A stretch of DNA of 64,000 nucleotides from Lycorma delicatula (lineage: Eukaryota; Arthropoda; Insecta; Hemiptera; Fulgoridae), in contig NC_134455.1 of assembly GCF_047948215.1 (NCBI RefSeq), positions 295,901,647 to 295,965,646 on the forward strand. Direction: 5' to 3'. A model generated the notes under the pieces. That model did no database searches, was not told where the DNA came from, and worked only from the letters and a program-made list of their open reading frames with translations. Position numbers and translations under genes: made by a program. Positions within the stretch are counted from its first letter, which is position 1; each line of letters begins with the position of its first letter. Below, piece by piece: positions 58,601 to 63,055 of this stretch.

Positions 58601-59790
58601 CGACAGCAGAGAAAACTACATCTCTTTTAGGTGGTATTGGTTCTGGACTTACTACAAAACTTGGCCAGCTTAAAAATTCCGATTCATTCCGTTCTTTTGA
58701 AGAAAAAGTTGGTTCTGCTTATGAAAATGTAAAGGTAGTAATAACATTAATTCATGTACATACGTGTATATACATTGTGGTTTCTATTGATTTTTTTTAG
58801 AGTTTAAAAACTAATGTGCTATATTTAATGAGAAAACTTAAGATGATTTAAGTTTAATTGAGCCGAGAAAATGAAAATGGAGGGAGTCATTACTATAGTT
58901 ATGATCTAAAAAAGCTAGTATAGTTAAGCCTTATGGAACTCTGTTAATACTTGTATTATCATGTTCACGCTAAAATTTCTGGGCTGTTTACAGTTTTTCA
59001 CTAGTGTAATTCAAGTAACTGTGGTTCATTCATTTGATTTTCAGATCACTACATTGATAAAGCATTACAAAGGATATATATAAACAGCATTTCTTTTAAT
59101 TTGTTGTTTCATGGATAAACAAATGTTTCACGGGAAGTTTTGATATTTATGCCCAATGTATACATATGTTCACATTGCTCATTCAGGGATTTTTTTCTTT
59201 ATAAGAATAAAATTAATGATTTTATATTTACTACTATTTGTATGCACCAGATCAAGCTACTTTAATAAAAAGCAGTGTGACTAGTTTCTTTGATAAATGA
59301 TCGAAGAAAAAAAAAATTTTACACAAAATAAAATCTCTTTTACGTTAAAAATTCTTTAGTTGTTTTGTAATGTCTTTTATCCAGTGAACAGTACAGCTAA
59401 CATATACATACTGAATGGTATGTAGAGATATAATTCCGTACAAGTTGTGTCTTGCAGCCTAGAGCCCTTGTTTGTTAGTTAAGTAAATTCAAATTGACAT
59501 AATTATTTTGTTGTGTTACAAACATAACAAACACTTTTTTCTTTTGATTTTTTAAATATTATTTTATTTTTATTTTGAAAACTTTCTTGAAAATATTTTT
59601 CATGTATATAATTTTGAGGTTTTCATGTATATAATTTTGAATTCAGAAACAAAGAAACAGATATGTAGTGAATGATTACTGAAAAAAGAAAAGCAAACGA
59701 CGTTTACTAACAAAAATAATTGCTTATAACTAAAACTAGATGATTTTTTTGTTTTTTAAACAGTCATCTGTAGATAAGTTAATAGTGTAA
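14558..59790 (+). CDS. Tpd52: Tpd52 (tumour protein D52 family), spliced gene span
   Basis: TPD52-family proteins are small coiled-coil adaptors linked to vesicle trafficking and lipid storage; they form homo- and heteromers through the coiled coil. The family core is spread over exons 3-6. It starts with the acidic LTPEEQEKQKQEW, then the coiled coil VEEEIATLRHVLAAK, KRKLGFSVWKE, the exon 6 segment TTKLGQLKNSDSFRSFEEK, and AYENVK. All junctions are phase-compatible and have GT/AG ends. The model gives 295 codons before the last exon, or 275 if the 60-nt cassette exon is skipped. Introns are about 3.5, 16.1, 7.5, 8.9, 7.3 and 1.0 kb, packed with transposon relics. Least certain are exon 1, the link to exon 2, and which terminal exon is used (the end here assumes the one at 59764). 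Confidence 0.9.
14603..15442. other. Intron 1, left part
   Basis: A+T-rich; no gene or element recognised. Confidence 0.5.
15443..15704. mobile_element. Palindromic (foldback) element 1, intron 1
   Basis: The 262-bp segment reads almost the same from either end. The left arm, GGTTATATATTGCAGAATAG followed by GTCCAAAATATAAGC, matches the complement of the right arm that ends GCTTATATTTTGAACC, TATTCTGC, ATAACC. An inner block (TGATGTTAATTAGTCTAGGT, GAGCAAGCTTAGGTTAA) is shared with the larger palindrome at 18.5 kb, so the two are related. No coding capacity. Confidence 0.75.
15705..18078. other. Intron 1, right part
   Basis: A+T-rich intronic DNA with a CA run at about 17570-17581. It ends in a pyrimidine-containing tract and the acceptor AATAATAG at 18071-18078. 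No gene recognised. Confidence 0.5.
18079..18433 (+). CDS. Tpd52: Tpd52 exon 2, acidic N-terminal extension
   Basis: A 355-nt open exon encoding about 118 residues. An in-frame TAG lies at 18076-18078 as part of the acceptor, so it must be reached by splicing. It ends AAA AAA G|GTAGGT with one base left over, which joins exon 3 in frame (G+GA = Gly). The peptide is strongly acidic in its first two-thirds and basic at the end (KFIRAIHVKF, KKYFRLLHLVKKG). Two segments look alike: DCYYAFVAKSETPSFDLED and DCMFVIVEEDFDEPTSLELD. I know no such region in vertebrate TPD52 proteins, which usually start only a few dozen residues before the coiled coil. It could be an insect-specific isoform exon. Confidence 0.72.
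18488..18888. mobile_element. Palindromic (foldback) element 2, intron 2
   Basis: A 401-bp near-perfect palindrome. The left arm opens ACTTATGTATTAAAGCCACC and runs through AGCTACAGCTTTATTTAAAA and CAAAGTAGTCAATCGGATTT. The right arm carries the complement (AATCCGATTGACTACTTTG, AAATAAAGCTGTAGCT, GGTGGC, ATTAATACGTAAGT). Arms are roughly 170 nt with an A+T-rich centre; the innermost arm contains AACCTACGCTCGC. Related to element 1. It starts 54 nt after the exon 2 donor. Confidence 0.88.
18889..19430. other. Intron 2 spacer
   Basis: A+T-rich, no gene or repeat recognised. Confidence 0.45.
19430..20590 (-). mobile_element. Tc1-type transposon relic
   Basis: On the minus strand a frame at 20480-20157 includes KTTLTQNRLLVRK, AVDLNRELAASGTDLHMTT and VRCRFLKLDGKLVGQL. 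This is the second helix-turn-helix domain of Tc1 transposases. Further along the minus strand (about 20130-19770) are broken pieces of the catalytic domain. These include VPPVPGQLLQLKPN*KIGQ-like sequence, where an active element has WPAQSPDLNPIE. Many stops. Terminal repeats were not identified, so the ends are approximate. Confidence 0.75.
20591..21704. other. Intron 2 spacer
   Basis: The GTACTGTAC motif recurs around 20925-20985. The sequence TACAGTGGAAATCC near 20976 resembles a Tc1/pogo terminus, but I found no partner end. No gene. Confidence 0.45.
22212..22814 (+). pseudogene. mariner transposase, C-terminal part
   Basis: An open frame of 200 codons. It has the linker and catalytic core of a mariner DD34D transposase: VMTSDKTWFYGYDIETKAQS (the first catalytic Asp is in TSDKTWF, where the family has TGDETW), HHDNAPAHTSLLVRQFLA (second Asp), and PQPPYSPDMAPYEFFLLPKI. 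In this last motif the third position is E where active enzymes have D (PDLAPCDFFLF). The C-terminus is disrupted at 22788-22834 by an inverted duplication, so the frame stops early. The N-terminal DNA-binding half lies upstream in broken frames. Not functional as read. Confidence 0.9.
22788..22834. repeat. 22-bp hairpin inside mariner ORF
   Basis: The left arm TTTCAGCGACTCCTTTTAATC (22788-22808) mirrors GATTAAAAGCGAGTCGCTGAAA (22813-22834) around a TCAT loop, with a single one-base indel/mismatch. Only the right arm encodes the residues expected here in mariner (IKSESLKEL). Confidence 0.9.
23240..23838. mobile_element. Foldback/MITE-like repeat, copy 2
   Basis: Homologous along nearly its whole length to the repeat at 8.97-9.59 kb, in the same orientation. 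Shared blocks include TGGAACCAATGAAAATAAGT and AAAAGGGGAGGTGCACAACT. The right end GTACCAGGAAGT (23827-23838) matches the GTACAAGGAAGT terminus with one change. The left terminus is decayed and the region contains expanded T runs (23264-23284). Confidence 0.8.
23839..26156. other. Intron 2, no gene recognised
   Basis: A+T-rich. A 72-codon open frame at 24101-24319 has no recognisable similarity or splice-site support. Confidence 0.45.
26165..26981. mobile_element. Non-autonomous hAT-type element
   Basis: 817 bp starting CAGTGGCA and ending with the complement TGCCACTG, a hAT-like terminus. The 8-bp flanks ATGTGTAA (26157-26164) and ATGTTTAA (26982-26989) differ at one base, which fits the 8-bp target duplication of hAT elements. 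The right third is G+C-richer and holds short repeats of GTGCACAGTCCCA (26735-26807). No transposase seen; minus-strand frame 26971-26693 has no recognisable product. Confidence 0.82.
26990..28833. other. Intron 2, no gene recognised
   Basis: A 104-codon open frame at 27254-27568 was examined. It has no recognisable domain, and its first third is the read-through of a T run. No element ends seen. Confidence 0.45.
28836..29832 (-). mobile_element. Tc3-like transposon relic with inverted repeats
   Basis: Left end CAGGATGAACAACTTAAATC (28836 on) and right end, read as complement, CGGGTGAGCAATTTAAACTA, form an imperfect inverted repeat next to TA dinucleotides at 28834-28835 and 29833-29834. The interior resembles, at the nucleotide level, the antisense transposase of the element at 30.9 kb (shared phrase ATCGATAGTGTGAGGATT versus ATCAATAGTGTGAGGATTG). 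Protein-coding sequence is badly decayed. Confidence 0.72.
29835..30897. other. Intron 2 spacer
   Basis: A+T-rich, nothing recognised. Confidence 0.45.
30900..32217 (-). mobile_element. Tc3-like (DUF4817-type) transposon
   Basis: 1.3 kb bounded by a 26-bp terminal inverted repeat with three mismatches: left CAGGGTGATTTTTTAGTCCT, and right (complement) CAGAGTGATTTCTTAGTCCT. TA is at both edges (30898-30899 and 32218-32219). The minus-strand transposase is in pieces. The N-terminal DNA-binding part is at 31936-31703 (FRETGSVCDRKCSGRPPRL, RKRLRKLSTQVSV). The catalytic part is at 31473-31210 (MHPEKIGVWCAISRNHIVGP, CWFQQIGATCHTSRETM). In the latter the family's WFQQDGATCHT has Ile for the catalytic Asp. 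Inactive. Confidence 0.9.
32220..34561. other. Intron 2, right part
   Basis: Mostly A+T-rich. A G+C-richer patch at about 32430-32640 has no recognisable product or repeat ends; it starts with a short inverted repeat (CCTTCCTTC... / GAAGGAAGG). Ends in the pyrimidine tract and acceptor TTTCAG at 34556-34561. Confidence 0.45.
34562..34674 (+). CDS. Tpd52: Tpd52 exon 3
   Basis: 113 nt; completes the Gly codon begun by exon 2, then encodes 37 residues: EEHATDMSPDSGINELAG, then LTPEEQEKQKQEWSAELAK. The second half matches the acidic start of the TPD52 coiled coil (vertebrate SEEEQEELRRELAK). Acceptor TTTCAG|GA, donor AAG|GTACTA, leaving phase 0. In register with exon 4, whose first residues VEEEI directly continue the family motif. 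Confidence 0.95.
34675..35214. other. Intron 3, left part
   Basis: A+T-rich, nothing recognised. Confidence 0.45.
35215..36815 (-). pseudogene. Broken copy of a multicopy arthropod gene family (unnamed, transposon-like)
   Basis: Antisense within intron 3. Read leftwards, frames give MNKNQACKNLQIFFYVCGEF, CIKCYIKLS, LPFGIPMIWREPTNHYDDAI, FNSNNKSSIAYPNVHSAM, AELSDLIRDLYLSKQHAELL, HDQHLLIDSSKRS, ILPFLLIKLGLMKNFVKALD and KDGDSFKYLAEVFSQLSDDK. I recognise this order of blocks (FGIPMIWREP...YPN, LIDSSKRS, IKLGLMKNFVKALDKDGD) from a protein family repeated in many invertebrate genomes, usually annotated as uncharacterised. LIDSSKRS opens a segment that looks RNase H-like, but that is my inference. 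At least three frameshifts and several stops show it is dead. No terminal repeats found. Confidence 0.75.
36816..38121. other. Intron 3 middle
   Basis: A CA microsatellite lies at 36951-36967. An 82-codon frame at 37552-37800 is A+T-driven with no similarity seen. No gene. Confidence 0.45.
38139..38430 (-). repeat. tRNA-derived SINE, copy D
   Basis: Minus-strand copy of the SINE at 4.2, 6.0 and 11.7 kb. A perfect 17-bp target duplication, TTTCAGCTTTCTGACCT, is at 38122-38138 and 38431-38447. The tail, seen on the plus strand as TTCTTTTCTTTTCTTTTCC, is a T-rich (A-rich in sense) simple repeat. Confidence 0.94.
38448..39326. other. Intron 3 spacer
   Basis: The frame at 39026-39211 has no recognised product. 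Parts around 38460-38620 are somewhat G+C-richer. No element ends seen. Confidence 0.4.
39329..40644 (+). mobile_element. mariner element (copy 2), full length
   Basis: 1316 bp, the usual length of mariner. Terminal inverted repeats: left CGAGATGCGACAATAAAGTA continuing ATGAGATTGATTTTT, and right (complement) CAAGGTGCGACAATAAAATA continuing ATGAGACTGATGTG. TA is at 39327-39328 and 40645-40646. It encodes one plus-strand transposase with a few breaks. It belongs to a different lineage from the mariners at 21.7, 49.5, 55.2 and 56.8 kb by terminal sequence. Confidence 0.95.
39500..40588 (+). pseudogene. mariner transposase, near-intact but frameshifted
   Basis: Starts ATG TCT GTG TCT (MSVSLVTEMKPQNIAQPYAI), and runs to an in-frame TAG at 39656 where the family has Trp (R-W-H-K). 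It then passes through frame changes to the C-terminus at 40588. Motifs include TDVNLTKVREIVRSDRR (helix-turn-helix region), TEDLGMRKMCAKMVPKNLT, LSRVITGDEG (first catalytic Asp, in TGDE), HHDNAPSHTALSVQQFL (second Asp) and LPYSLDIAPCDFFLFPRVK (third Asp). All three catalytic Asp codons survive; inactivation is by the stop and frameshifts. A fairly recent insertion by degree of decay. Confidence 0.92.
40647..42153. other. Intron 3, right part
   Basis: A+T-rich. A few phrases near 40880-41010 (GTAGGACTGTTGCTTGGGAG; CATCACAATGGTGCACC) resemble another decayed transposase (HHNGAP-like), but too little remains to place it. Ends at acceptor TTTTTACAG (42153). Confidence 0.4.
42154..42302 (+). CDS. 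Tpd52: Tpd52 exon 4, coiled-coil core
   Basis: 149 nt encoding VEEEIATLRHVLAAKVKISQ, ELKRKLGFSVWKEFQDDMSQ and GIKNVKESN plus two bases of a Val codon. It matches the TPD52 coiled coil and the following KRKLG...L(Q/W)(E)...G motif (vertebrate VEEEIQTLSQVLAAKEKH and IKRKLG). Acceptor TTACAG|GTC; donor GT|GTATGT leaves phase 2. The Val codon is completed by T from either exon 5 or exon 6, so both splice choices keep the frame. Reading through the donor gives only 24 further codons, so it is not a plausible coding end. Confidence 0.97.
42303..45410. other. Intron 4, left part
   Basis: 3.1 kb of A+T-rich DNA. No gene, terminal repeat or transposase piece recognised. A T run is at 44085-44098. Confidence 0.5.
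45411..47420. mobile_element. 2-kb element with long inverted repeats and G+C-richer core
   Basis: The arms at about 45411-45710 and 47130-47420 are homologous in inverted orientation. Left GATTCAGGAGAAAAGGTAAA pairs with (complement) GACTCAGGGGGAAAGGGAAA. Further in, GAAATGAGGTCATATTGAAA pairs with GAATGAGGTCATACTGAAAT. The innermost block has AAAATCAAATAAAAT and GATATCC, with AAAATAGAAAA. Arms are about 300 nt and roughly three-quarters identical by eye. Both outer ends sit beside TA. The core (about 45990-46860) differs in base composition and contains a tandem-like repeat near 46690 and 46797 (CTCACGGCTGAATGG / CTCACGGCTACATGG; CCCTCGGCAGTGCA / CCCTCGGCAATGCA). No transposase recognised. 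Confidence 0.7.
47750..48585 (+). mobile_element. Tigger/pogo transposon relic
   Basis: The left end TA|CAGTAATCCCTTGCTATTGA (47748 on) is a typical Tigger-type terminus. A plus-strand pogo-family transposase follows in pieces. No matching right terminal repeat was found, so the right limit is the end of recognisable coding sequence. Confidence 0.8.
47890..48585 (+). pseudogene. Tigger-type (DDE_1) transposase fragment
   Basis: Frames in order give VWVTASLFIQWFHFFAKLCE, KSLPFKVFLLIDNAPGHPGE, VEVLFLPPNTSSLIQPLHQG, IIAAFKAYYLQRTLVDK, SKWWKNYTIADCIENIKES and IVQIAHKIKGEDFNEIDTSD. The pogo-family motifs LLLDNAPGHP (catalytic Asp retained) and FLPPNTTSLIQPLDQG are clear; here the last Asp is His (QPLHQG), which would remove a catalytic residue. 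The longest open piece is 47983-48168. The N-terminal DNA-binding half is missing. Confidence 0.88.
48586..49486. other. Intron 4 spacer
   Basis: A+T-rich; a short AT run at about 48987-49000; nothing else recognised. Confidence 0.45.
49489..50754 (+). mobile_element. mariner element (copy 3), decayed
   Basis: Terminal inverted repeats: left TGAGGTCTGTTCAAAAAAGT and right (complement) TGAGGTCTGTTTAAAAAGTA. TA flanks are at 49487-49488 and 50755-50756. The plus strand has broken mariner transposase pieces, such as DVAQNMLECTNDDSNFIKPM and the equivalent of the HHDNAPSHT motif read as TIDSCITITHLPI in decayed form. It ends near SKATRIRS. An AT/TG microsatellite has expanded at 49579-49632 within its 5' region. 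Confidence 0.85.
49579..49632. repeat. Compound microsatellite (TA, TG, TA)
   Basis: A TA run, then about nine TG repeats with interruptions, then a second TA run. Confidence 0.92.
50757..51182. other. Intron 4, right end
   Basis: Ends with a 14-nt T run (51140-51153) and the acceptor TTTTCTGTTTAG at 51171-51182. Nothing else recognised. Confidence 0.5.
51183..51242 (+). CDS. Tpd52: Tpd52 exon 5, 60-nt cassette exon
   Basis: T completes the Val codon, then YQNVEEKFGQFGRAVTEAP, then AT|GTAAGT. It is exactly 60 nt and both ends are phase 2, so inclusion or skipping keeps the frame (ATT Ile or GTT Val before YQKTES). Its position and length match the alternative segment of vertebrate TPD52-like proteins (KTSEKLGEWNEKVTQSDLY). 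Both this exon and exon 6 open with YQ, which suggests an old exon duplication. Strong donor and a good pyrimidine tract. Confidence 0.87.
51243..53658. other. Intron 5, left part
   Basis: A+T-rich. The sequence TTACAGTGATCCCTCATTTA near 51367 looks like a lone Tigger-type terminus. No gene recognised; the 77-codon frame at 51802-52035 has no similarity that I know. Confidence 0.45.
53659..53818 (+). repeat. Tandem duplication, 2 x 80 bp
   Basis: Units 53659-53738 and 53739-53818 are identical except for one base (ATAGTATTGT versus ATAGTATAGT). A recent segmental tandem copy. Confidence 0.97.
53819..54913. other. Intron 5 spacer
   Basis: A+T-rich, nothing recognised. A short inverted repeat of GCAAACAATTTGC type, CAGTAATGCAAATTG / TTTGCATTACTG, sits near 54685-54708. 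Confidence 0.45.
54914..55129 (-). mobile_element. LINE fragment, tail of reverse-transcriptase ORF
   Basis: A 71-codon minus-strand frame with the order seen after the reverse transcriptase of many LINEs: RLKRVSEATCERK, then ARG-rich KEIGRWTSCNDNVSKKVKR, then SLTEARTFVQQKV. Active elements have (R)LKRVYEA...GRPRKRW.D.V...LTEAR. Only this segment is present; no 3' tail was identified. Confidence 0.6.
55225..56519 (+). mobile_element. mariner element (copy 4), decayed
   Basis: Terminal inverted repeats: left TGAGGGTCATCCAAATAATT and right (complement) CAAGCATCATTCAATAATTA. TA is at 55223-55224 and 56520-56521. Broken plus-strand transposase: WVEKFKSGRKSA (near 55532), SAGKVMFTIFWNGQN (near 55976), FLPHPPYSLDLAPSDFYLFG (near 56210, containing the third catalytic Asp) and MKEALHDIKFSYNEEIKKSV. 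Numerous stops. Confidence 0.88.
56522..56771. other. Spacer between two mariner elements
   Basis: A+T-rich; the phrases ATTAATAGTATATACCTTCC and ATTAATAGTACACCTTCC form a short local repeat near 56620-56655. Confidence 0.4.
56777..58060 (+). mobile_element. mariner element (copy 5), maT/SETMAR-like lineage
   Basis: Approximate inverted termini: left GGTATATTCATAACGTAAGG and right (complement) GGTATACTCATAAAGGGCCA, beside TA. Plus-strand transposase pieces in order: CHKLCARWEPK / VCKVGTKMLTDQHKEQRM (57240-57340), FSHILTGNKTWISTNVELKQ (57385; the family TGDETW reads TGNKTW), QQSMQWCHSSSPKPKKFKQS, FHDNAHPHTP-like sequence near 57683, and HCPYSSDVASSDYFLLNLKK (near 57762). The catalytic Asp in the first motif is Asn. 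Dead. Confidence 0.87.
58061..58571. other. Intron 5, right end
   Basis: A+T-rich with an ATATA-type inverted repeat (ACTAAATATATATAGGTATA / TATTTAGTATATGAAA) near 58270. Ends in acceptor TTTTCTGTTTAG (58560-58571). Confidence 0.5.
58572..58734 (+). CDS. Tpd52: Tpd52 exon 6, C-terminal core
   Basis: 163 nt. T completes the preceding codon, then YQKTESVIKTTAEKTTSLLG, GIGSGLTTKLGQLKNSDSF and RSFEEKVGSAYENVK. This is the conserved TPD52 C-terminal core (vertebrate AYKKTSETLSQAGQK, NSPTFKSFEEKVENLK). The vertebrate segment between the LG(D/Q) block and NS-F-SFEE, which carries a 14-3-3-binding site in one TPD52L1 splice form, is absent here. Acceptor TTTAG|T, donor AAG|GTAGTA, leaving phase 0. 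Confidence 0.97.
58735..59763. other. Intron 6
   Basis: A+T-rich. A short direct repeat, TTTTCATGTATATAATTTTGA, occurs twice near 59599-59640. Ends TTTTTTGTTTTTTAAACAG, a strong acceptor. Confidence 0.55.
59764..59790 (+). CDS. Tpd52: Tpd52 candidate terminal exon, version a
   Basis: After a strong pyrimidine tract and AAACAG, phase 0 reading gives SSVDKLIV then TAA (59788-59790). It joins AYENVK in frame. The very short tail has no family similarity that I recognise, so it rests on splice-site quality and position alone. Version b at 60069 is the alternative. Confidence 0.45.
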   Translation, partial: SSVDKLIV

Positions 59791-60068
59791 AATGAATTTT
59801 TCCTACTTTCACTATATATTGAAGGAATTATATGAGAAAAAAGTGTGGAAAAATTTGTTAGATTTTAATATTCTATTTCATTATATGTATACTTATGATT
59901 GTATTAATAATCAAACTGACCATCAAATTTTAGAAATTTTTTTTTTTATACCACTTGTTCTTGCATTATATTATTTAATTATTATGTAAACCTGTTAAAT
60001 GTAATACTCTATTAATGTGCAGCAGAGCCATTCTAGCAAGATGCTTTTCCCTCTACTTAGACTAACAG

Positions 60069-60101
60069 GCCGAAGCCGTTTATCAGAGTGGCGGCCTCTG
60101 A
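60069..60101 (+). CDS. Tpd52: Tpd52 candidate terminal exon, version b
   Basis: Follows CCCTCTACTTAGACTAACAG and reads AEAVYQSGGL then TGA (60099-60101) in phase 0. It is a local G+C-rich island in A+T-rich DNA, which favours real coding sequence. If version a is used instead, this lies in the 3' UTR. Confidence 0.4.
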   Translation, partial: AEAVYQSGGL

Positions 60102-60790
60102 TTTCAGTTTTCAGTTTGACATTATCAAATTCAATTTGAAGTAAAAATTAAAATTAAAAACATTAGCTTCAGTACAATGATTGTACATGCGTAATGTGCA
60201 GTGCCACATTCTTTTTGTGTAATTTTTTTACACTGTACTATAAAACTTTGAAAATAAATCCATTCATTAGTCAGTTTCAAAAATGTACAAATTGTTTTGT
60301 TGCTTAAATAATTTTTTTAAAAGCATCAATTTGCATGCATTAATGTTTTTGTAAACATATTAATAATCAGACTTTGTCTTGCTTCCTTCCAATAAATTGT
60401 TGATTTCTTAAAATGAATGTGAGTATGAATCATCCGTGTAGTCATCACTTCACCAACAAGAACAAACATTTTAATTTAACAATAAAAACAAAGAAATGTA
60501 TTCTGTATAGTATAGAAAGCAATTAAATCATCATGTGCATTTATGTAAAAATTAGTAAGAGAATAAAATTTAATACACTATTATTTTATGATAGGAATAA
60601 TGTTTATTATTTTTGTTTTTATTTACTGATTAAATTATGCATATTTGTATAATACTGTATGTGTTTCAGTGTTTTTATTGTTAGCAATTTTACATTTGTA
60701 GTTATAGAAATTCCAAAGAAGGTAGTCAGGCTTGTGAAATCTATTCTTTTATGACTGTCTATTCTTATATTTTGTGACTCTCTATTCTTT
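60102..60790 (+). terminator. Tpd52: Probable Tpd52 3' UTR with several AATAAA signals
   Basis: Poly(A) signal hexamers AATAAA are at 60253-60258, 60391-60396 and 60481-60486, after the candidate stop codons. In A+T-rich DNA this hexamer is common by chance, so the cleavage site is not fixed. Confidence 0.4.
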
Positions 60791-60794
60791 TATG

Positions 60795-61690
60795 GTAAAA
60801 GAAGCCTTGGACGGTTGATAATGAAAAAAGGGTTGCTGAAGCAACAAATAGGAGTTTCTTGCTGTAGTGTTCAGCAAATAGTTGAGGAAAGAAAAAACTA
60901 CAGCATCAGCTAGTGGATTTTCTACTCCAAACAAAAAACATTCACAAAATGCACCAAAAACAGAATTTGAAACTTTGATAAATGTGTTATTAACTATAAA
61001 TGAATTTCACATTTTGCATGGTCAACAATCTACTATAAAAAGTTTACTAACAGTGATAAAGAACAAAATAGATAAGGGTGGACCCACCCTCAGGAGGTTA
61101 TTAGACAATTAGGGGTTAAGATGGAAAAAGACGCCTAATAGTAGAAAATTTTTTTTAGAGAAAAATTATATTTAGGAGAAACAAATACTATATCTATGTG
61201 CATTCGAAAAATATAGAGTGAAGGACGGCCAGTCATTTACATAGACGAAACATTTATGCATTTAACATACATAAGGCCATATTGTTGGACAAACAATTCT
61301 GATGAAACATCTGAGTTACTTGCTCCAATTTCTAAAGGTCAAAGAGCAATTATCATTCACATTGGTAGGGAAAATGGTTTCGTAAAAGACACGTTATTGA
61401 TTTTCAAATCTAGACAAGTCTGGCAATTACCATAATAGTATACAAATCAATGAGTATAGTATCAAACCTCCAAGAAATGTGAAATGATTAAATGGCTTGC
61501 TGAAAAAAATATACCATTCAGTGAAAAACTGTTAAAATCCGAGCTATATAAATTAATTTGTCAGTAAATCAAGATTTAAAGTGAATAAAATGAATACTTT
61601 AATTGCTGAAGGGGTTATACTCCCAGTGATGATTGAGACAGTGAAATTAGTGGTAATGAGTTACATTAATTAGGGTAAGTAAATAATGTT
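60795..61690 (+). pseudogene. DDE transposase relic of an arthropod IS630-like family
   Basis: Broken plus-strand frames: near 61235 VIYIDETFMHLTYIRPYCWT (the IDET block with the first catalytic Asp), then LLAPISKGQRAIIIHIGREN, GFVKDTLLIFKS, and later MIKWLAEKNIPFSEKLLKSE followed by LYKLICQ. This order (DET(W/F)...W(T)...GKG.RLII.HAG...GF.....L.FKS...WL...NI.F....LK.EL..L) is one I know from uncharacterised transposase-like proteins in arthropods. The part between FKS and MIKWL, which holds the catalytic DNAPYH motif, is missing. The upstream ORF at 60882-61112 probably belongs to its N-terminal region but is out of frame. Confidence 0.65.
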
Positions 61691-62369
61691 ACGTTTAATG
61701 TTTTTGCATAGGTTAGTATACTGATTCCTGTTACAAATAAGTTCTTCCCTACATTTATTGCATACCTCTCACATCCCCTCATCTACTCACAAGCGCCTTG
61801 GTATATCTGCTCAGTTGTATTTATAAATTGCTTTATTTTCTTGAGATTGTACTTGTGAGCTATTTGTTTGATATGGGCTTGTATTAACTTAATGCATTTA
61901 TGTATTTATCTAAGCATTAAAATAAGTACCTTAACATCAATTTTATCATATTCAGGATTAAGTTTTTATTATGCTGTCCCTTCTGTGATGAAAGCATTTA
62001 ATTAGATATTATGTAGAGATTTAATACAAGAATATATTTTTGAATAATTTAGGTGCCTAACAAATTGGATACAAATACTTTTTTAACAATAACAGTGGAT
62101 ACGCTCAAGGCCATTATATCAATGTTGAATGTACATTTAATTATTAAAAAAATATATAAATACTGACTAAAATATACTTATCAAAAACTATTATATAACA
62201 GGTATGTGCTCCACTATTTTTGAAATGTAAACTCTATTACCAGTATTCATATGGATCCCCTTTTGCATATTTCTTCTTTTCACCCAAATCTATTAAAAAA
62301 GATTTACAAGGTTTGATGAAAAAATTTCCAAAATTTTTAATTTTCCCAGATTGTATAAGTCCAGTTGTT
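61691..62369. other. Spacer, no gene recognised
   Basis: A+T-rich. The frame at 62220-62462 runs into the start of the mariner relic and has no product of its own. Confidence 0.4.
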
Positions 62370-63055
62370 ACATTTTTTGTATGTGTGTGTTTGTACACTT
62401 GTCTCTTAACATATGATTACATTGGTAGCCATATTGGATGCTTAGTTTATTGTTGGCTGTAGAAAAGGTTACACGTGTTGTGGTATGGTTGGTGATTTTT
62501 AACTTGTGGAAAAAGTAGAACAATGAATTTGCATTAATTAAATTAAATTTTGCTTTAAGAATGGAATAAAGGGCAGCACTGCATTGGAGATGTTGAATGA
62601 AGCTTTTGGCGATTCTTCTCCTCTGAACAAAACAAGCATTTACAAGTGGTACAAAAGTTTCCAAGAGGGTTATGAAGACGTTGAAGATGATGAGGCCATG
62701 GACATTGATGATGAGGCCATGGACATCCCAGCACATCAACATCCAATGATGTTGAAAAAGTGAAGAAATTAATTATGGGCATTCACCGAATCACTATCGC
62801 AGAGTCAGTAAGGATTACAACCTGGAAGTTCTACACCATTTGCGTGAAACAATCCAAAGAAAACACCAGGATTTGTGATAAAACAATTCATAGCAATTGC
62901 ACCACGATAATGCACCTGCTCACATTTCACTGCTTGTTCATAATTTTTGGCCAAAAGTAACATTGTTATGATGCCTCAACCTCCATATTCACCAGACATG
63001 GTCTCCTGTGTTGTCTATTCCCCAAGCTGAAAAGAATCATGAAAGAAGATTTTGC
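62370..63055 (+). mobile_element. mariner relic, same lineage as 21.7 kb, truncated
   Basis: Pieces KNGIKGSTALEMLNEAFGDS and KTSIYKWYKSFQEGYEDVED (N-terminal region), HPMMLKK, FCVKQS-like TFCVKQSKENTRICDK, NAPAHISLLV as decayed frames, and MPQPPYSPDMVSC. A 21-bp in-frame tandem duplication (GATGATGAGGCCATGGACAT) is at 62686-62706 and 62707-62727. A large internal deletion joins the DNA-binding part to the second catalytic block, and the 3' end is cut by the LINE that follows. Confidence 0.8.
62686..62727 (+). repeat. 21-bp tandem duplication in mariner relic
   Basis: Two copies of GATGATGAGGCCATGGACAT plus one base (T or C), giving DDEAMDI twice in frame. Confidence 0.95.

Noticed and set aside
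59792..59989. 65-codon frame just after terminal exon version a
   Set aside because: Tyr/Phe/Leu-rich translation of A+T-rich 3' UTR; no similarity.
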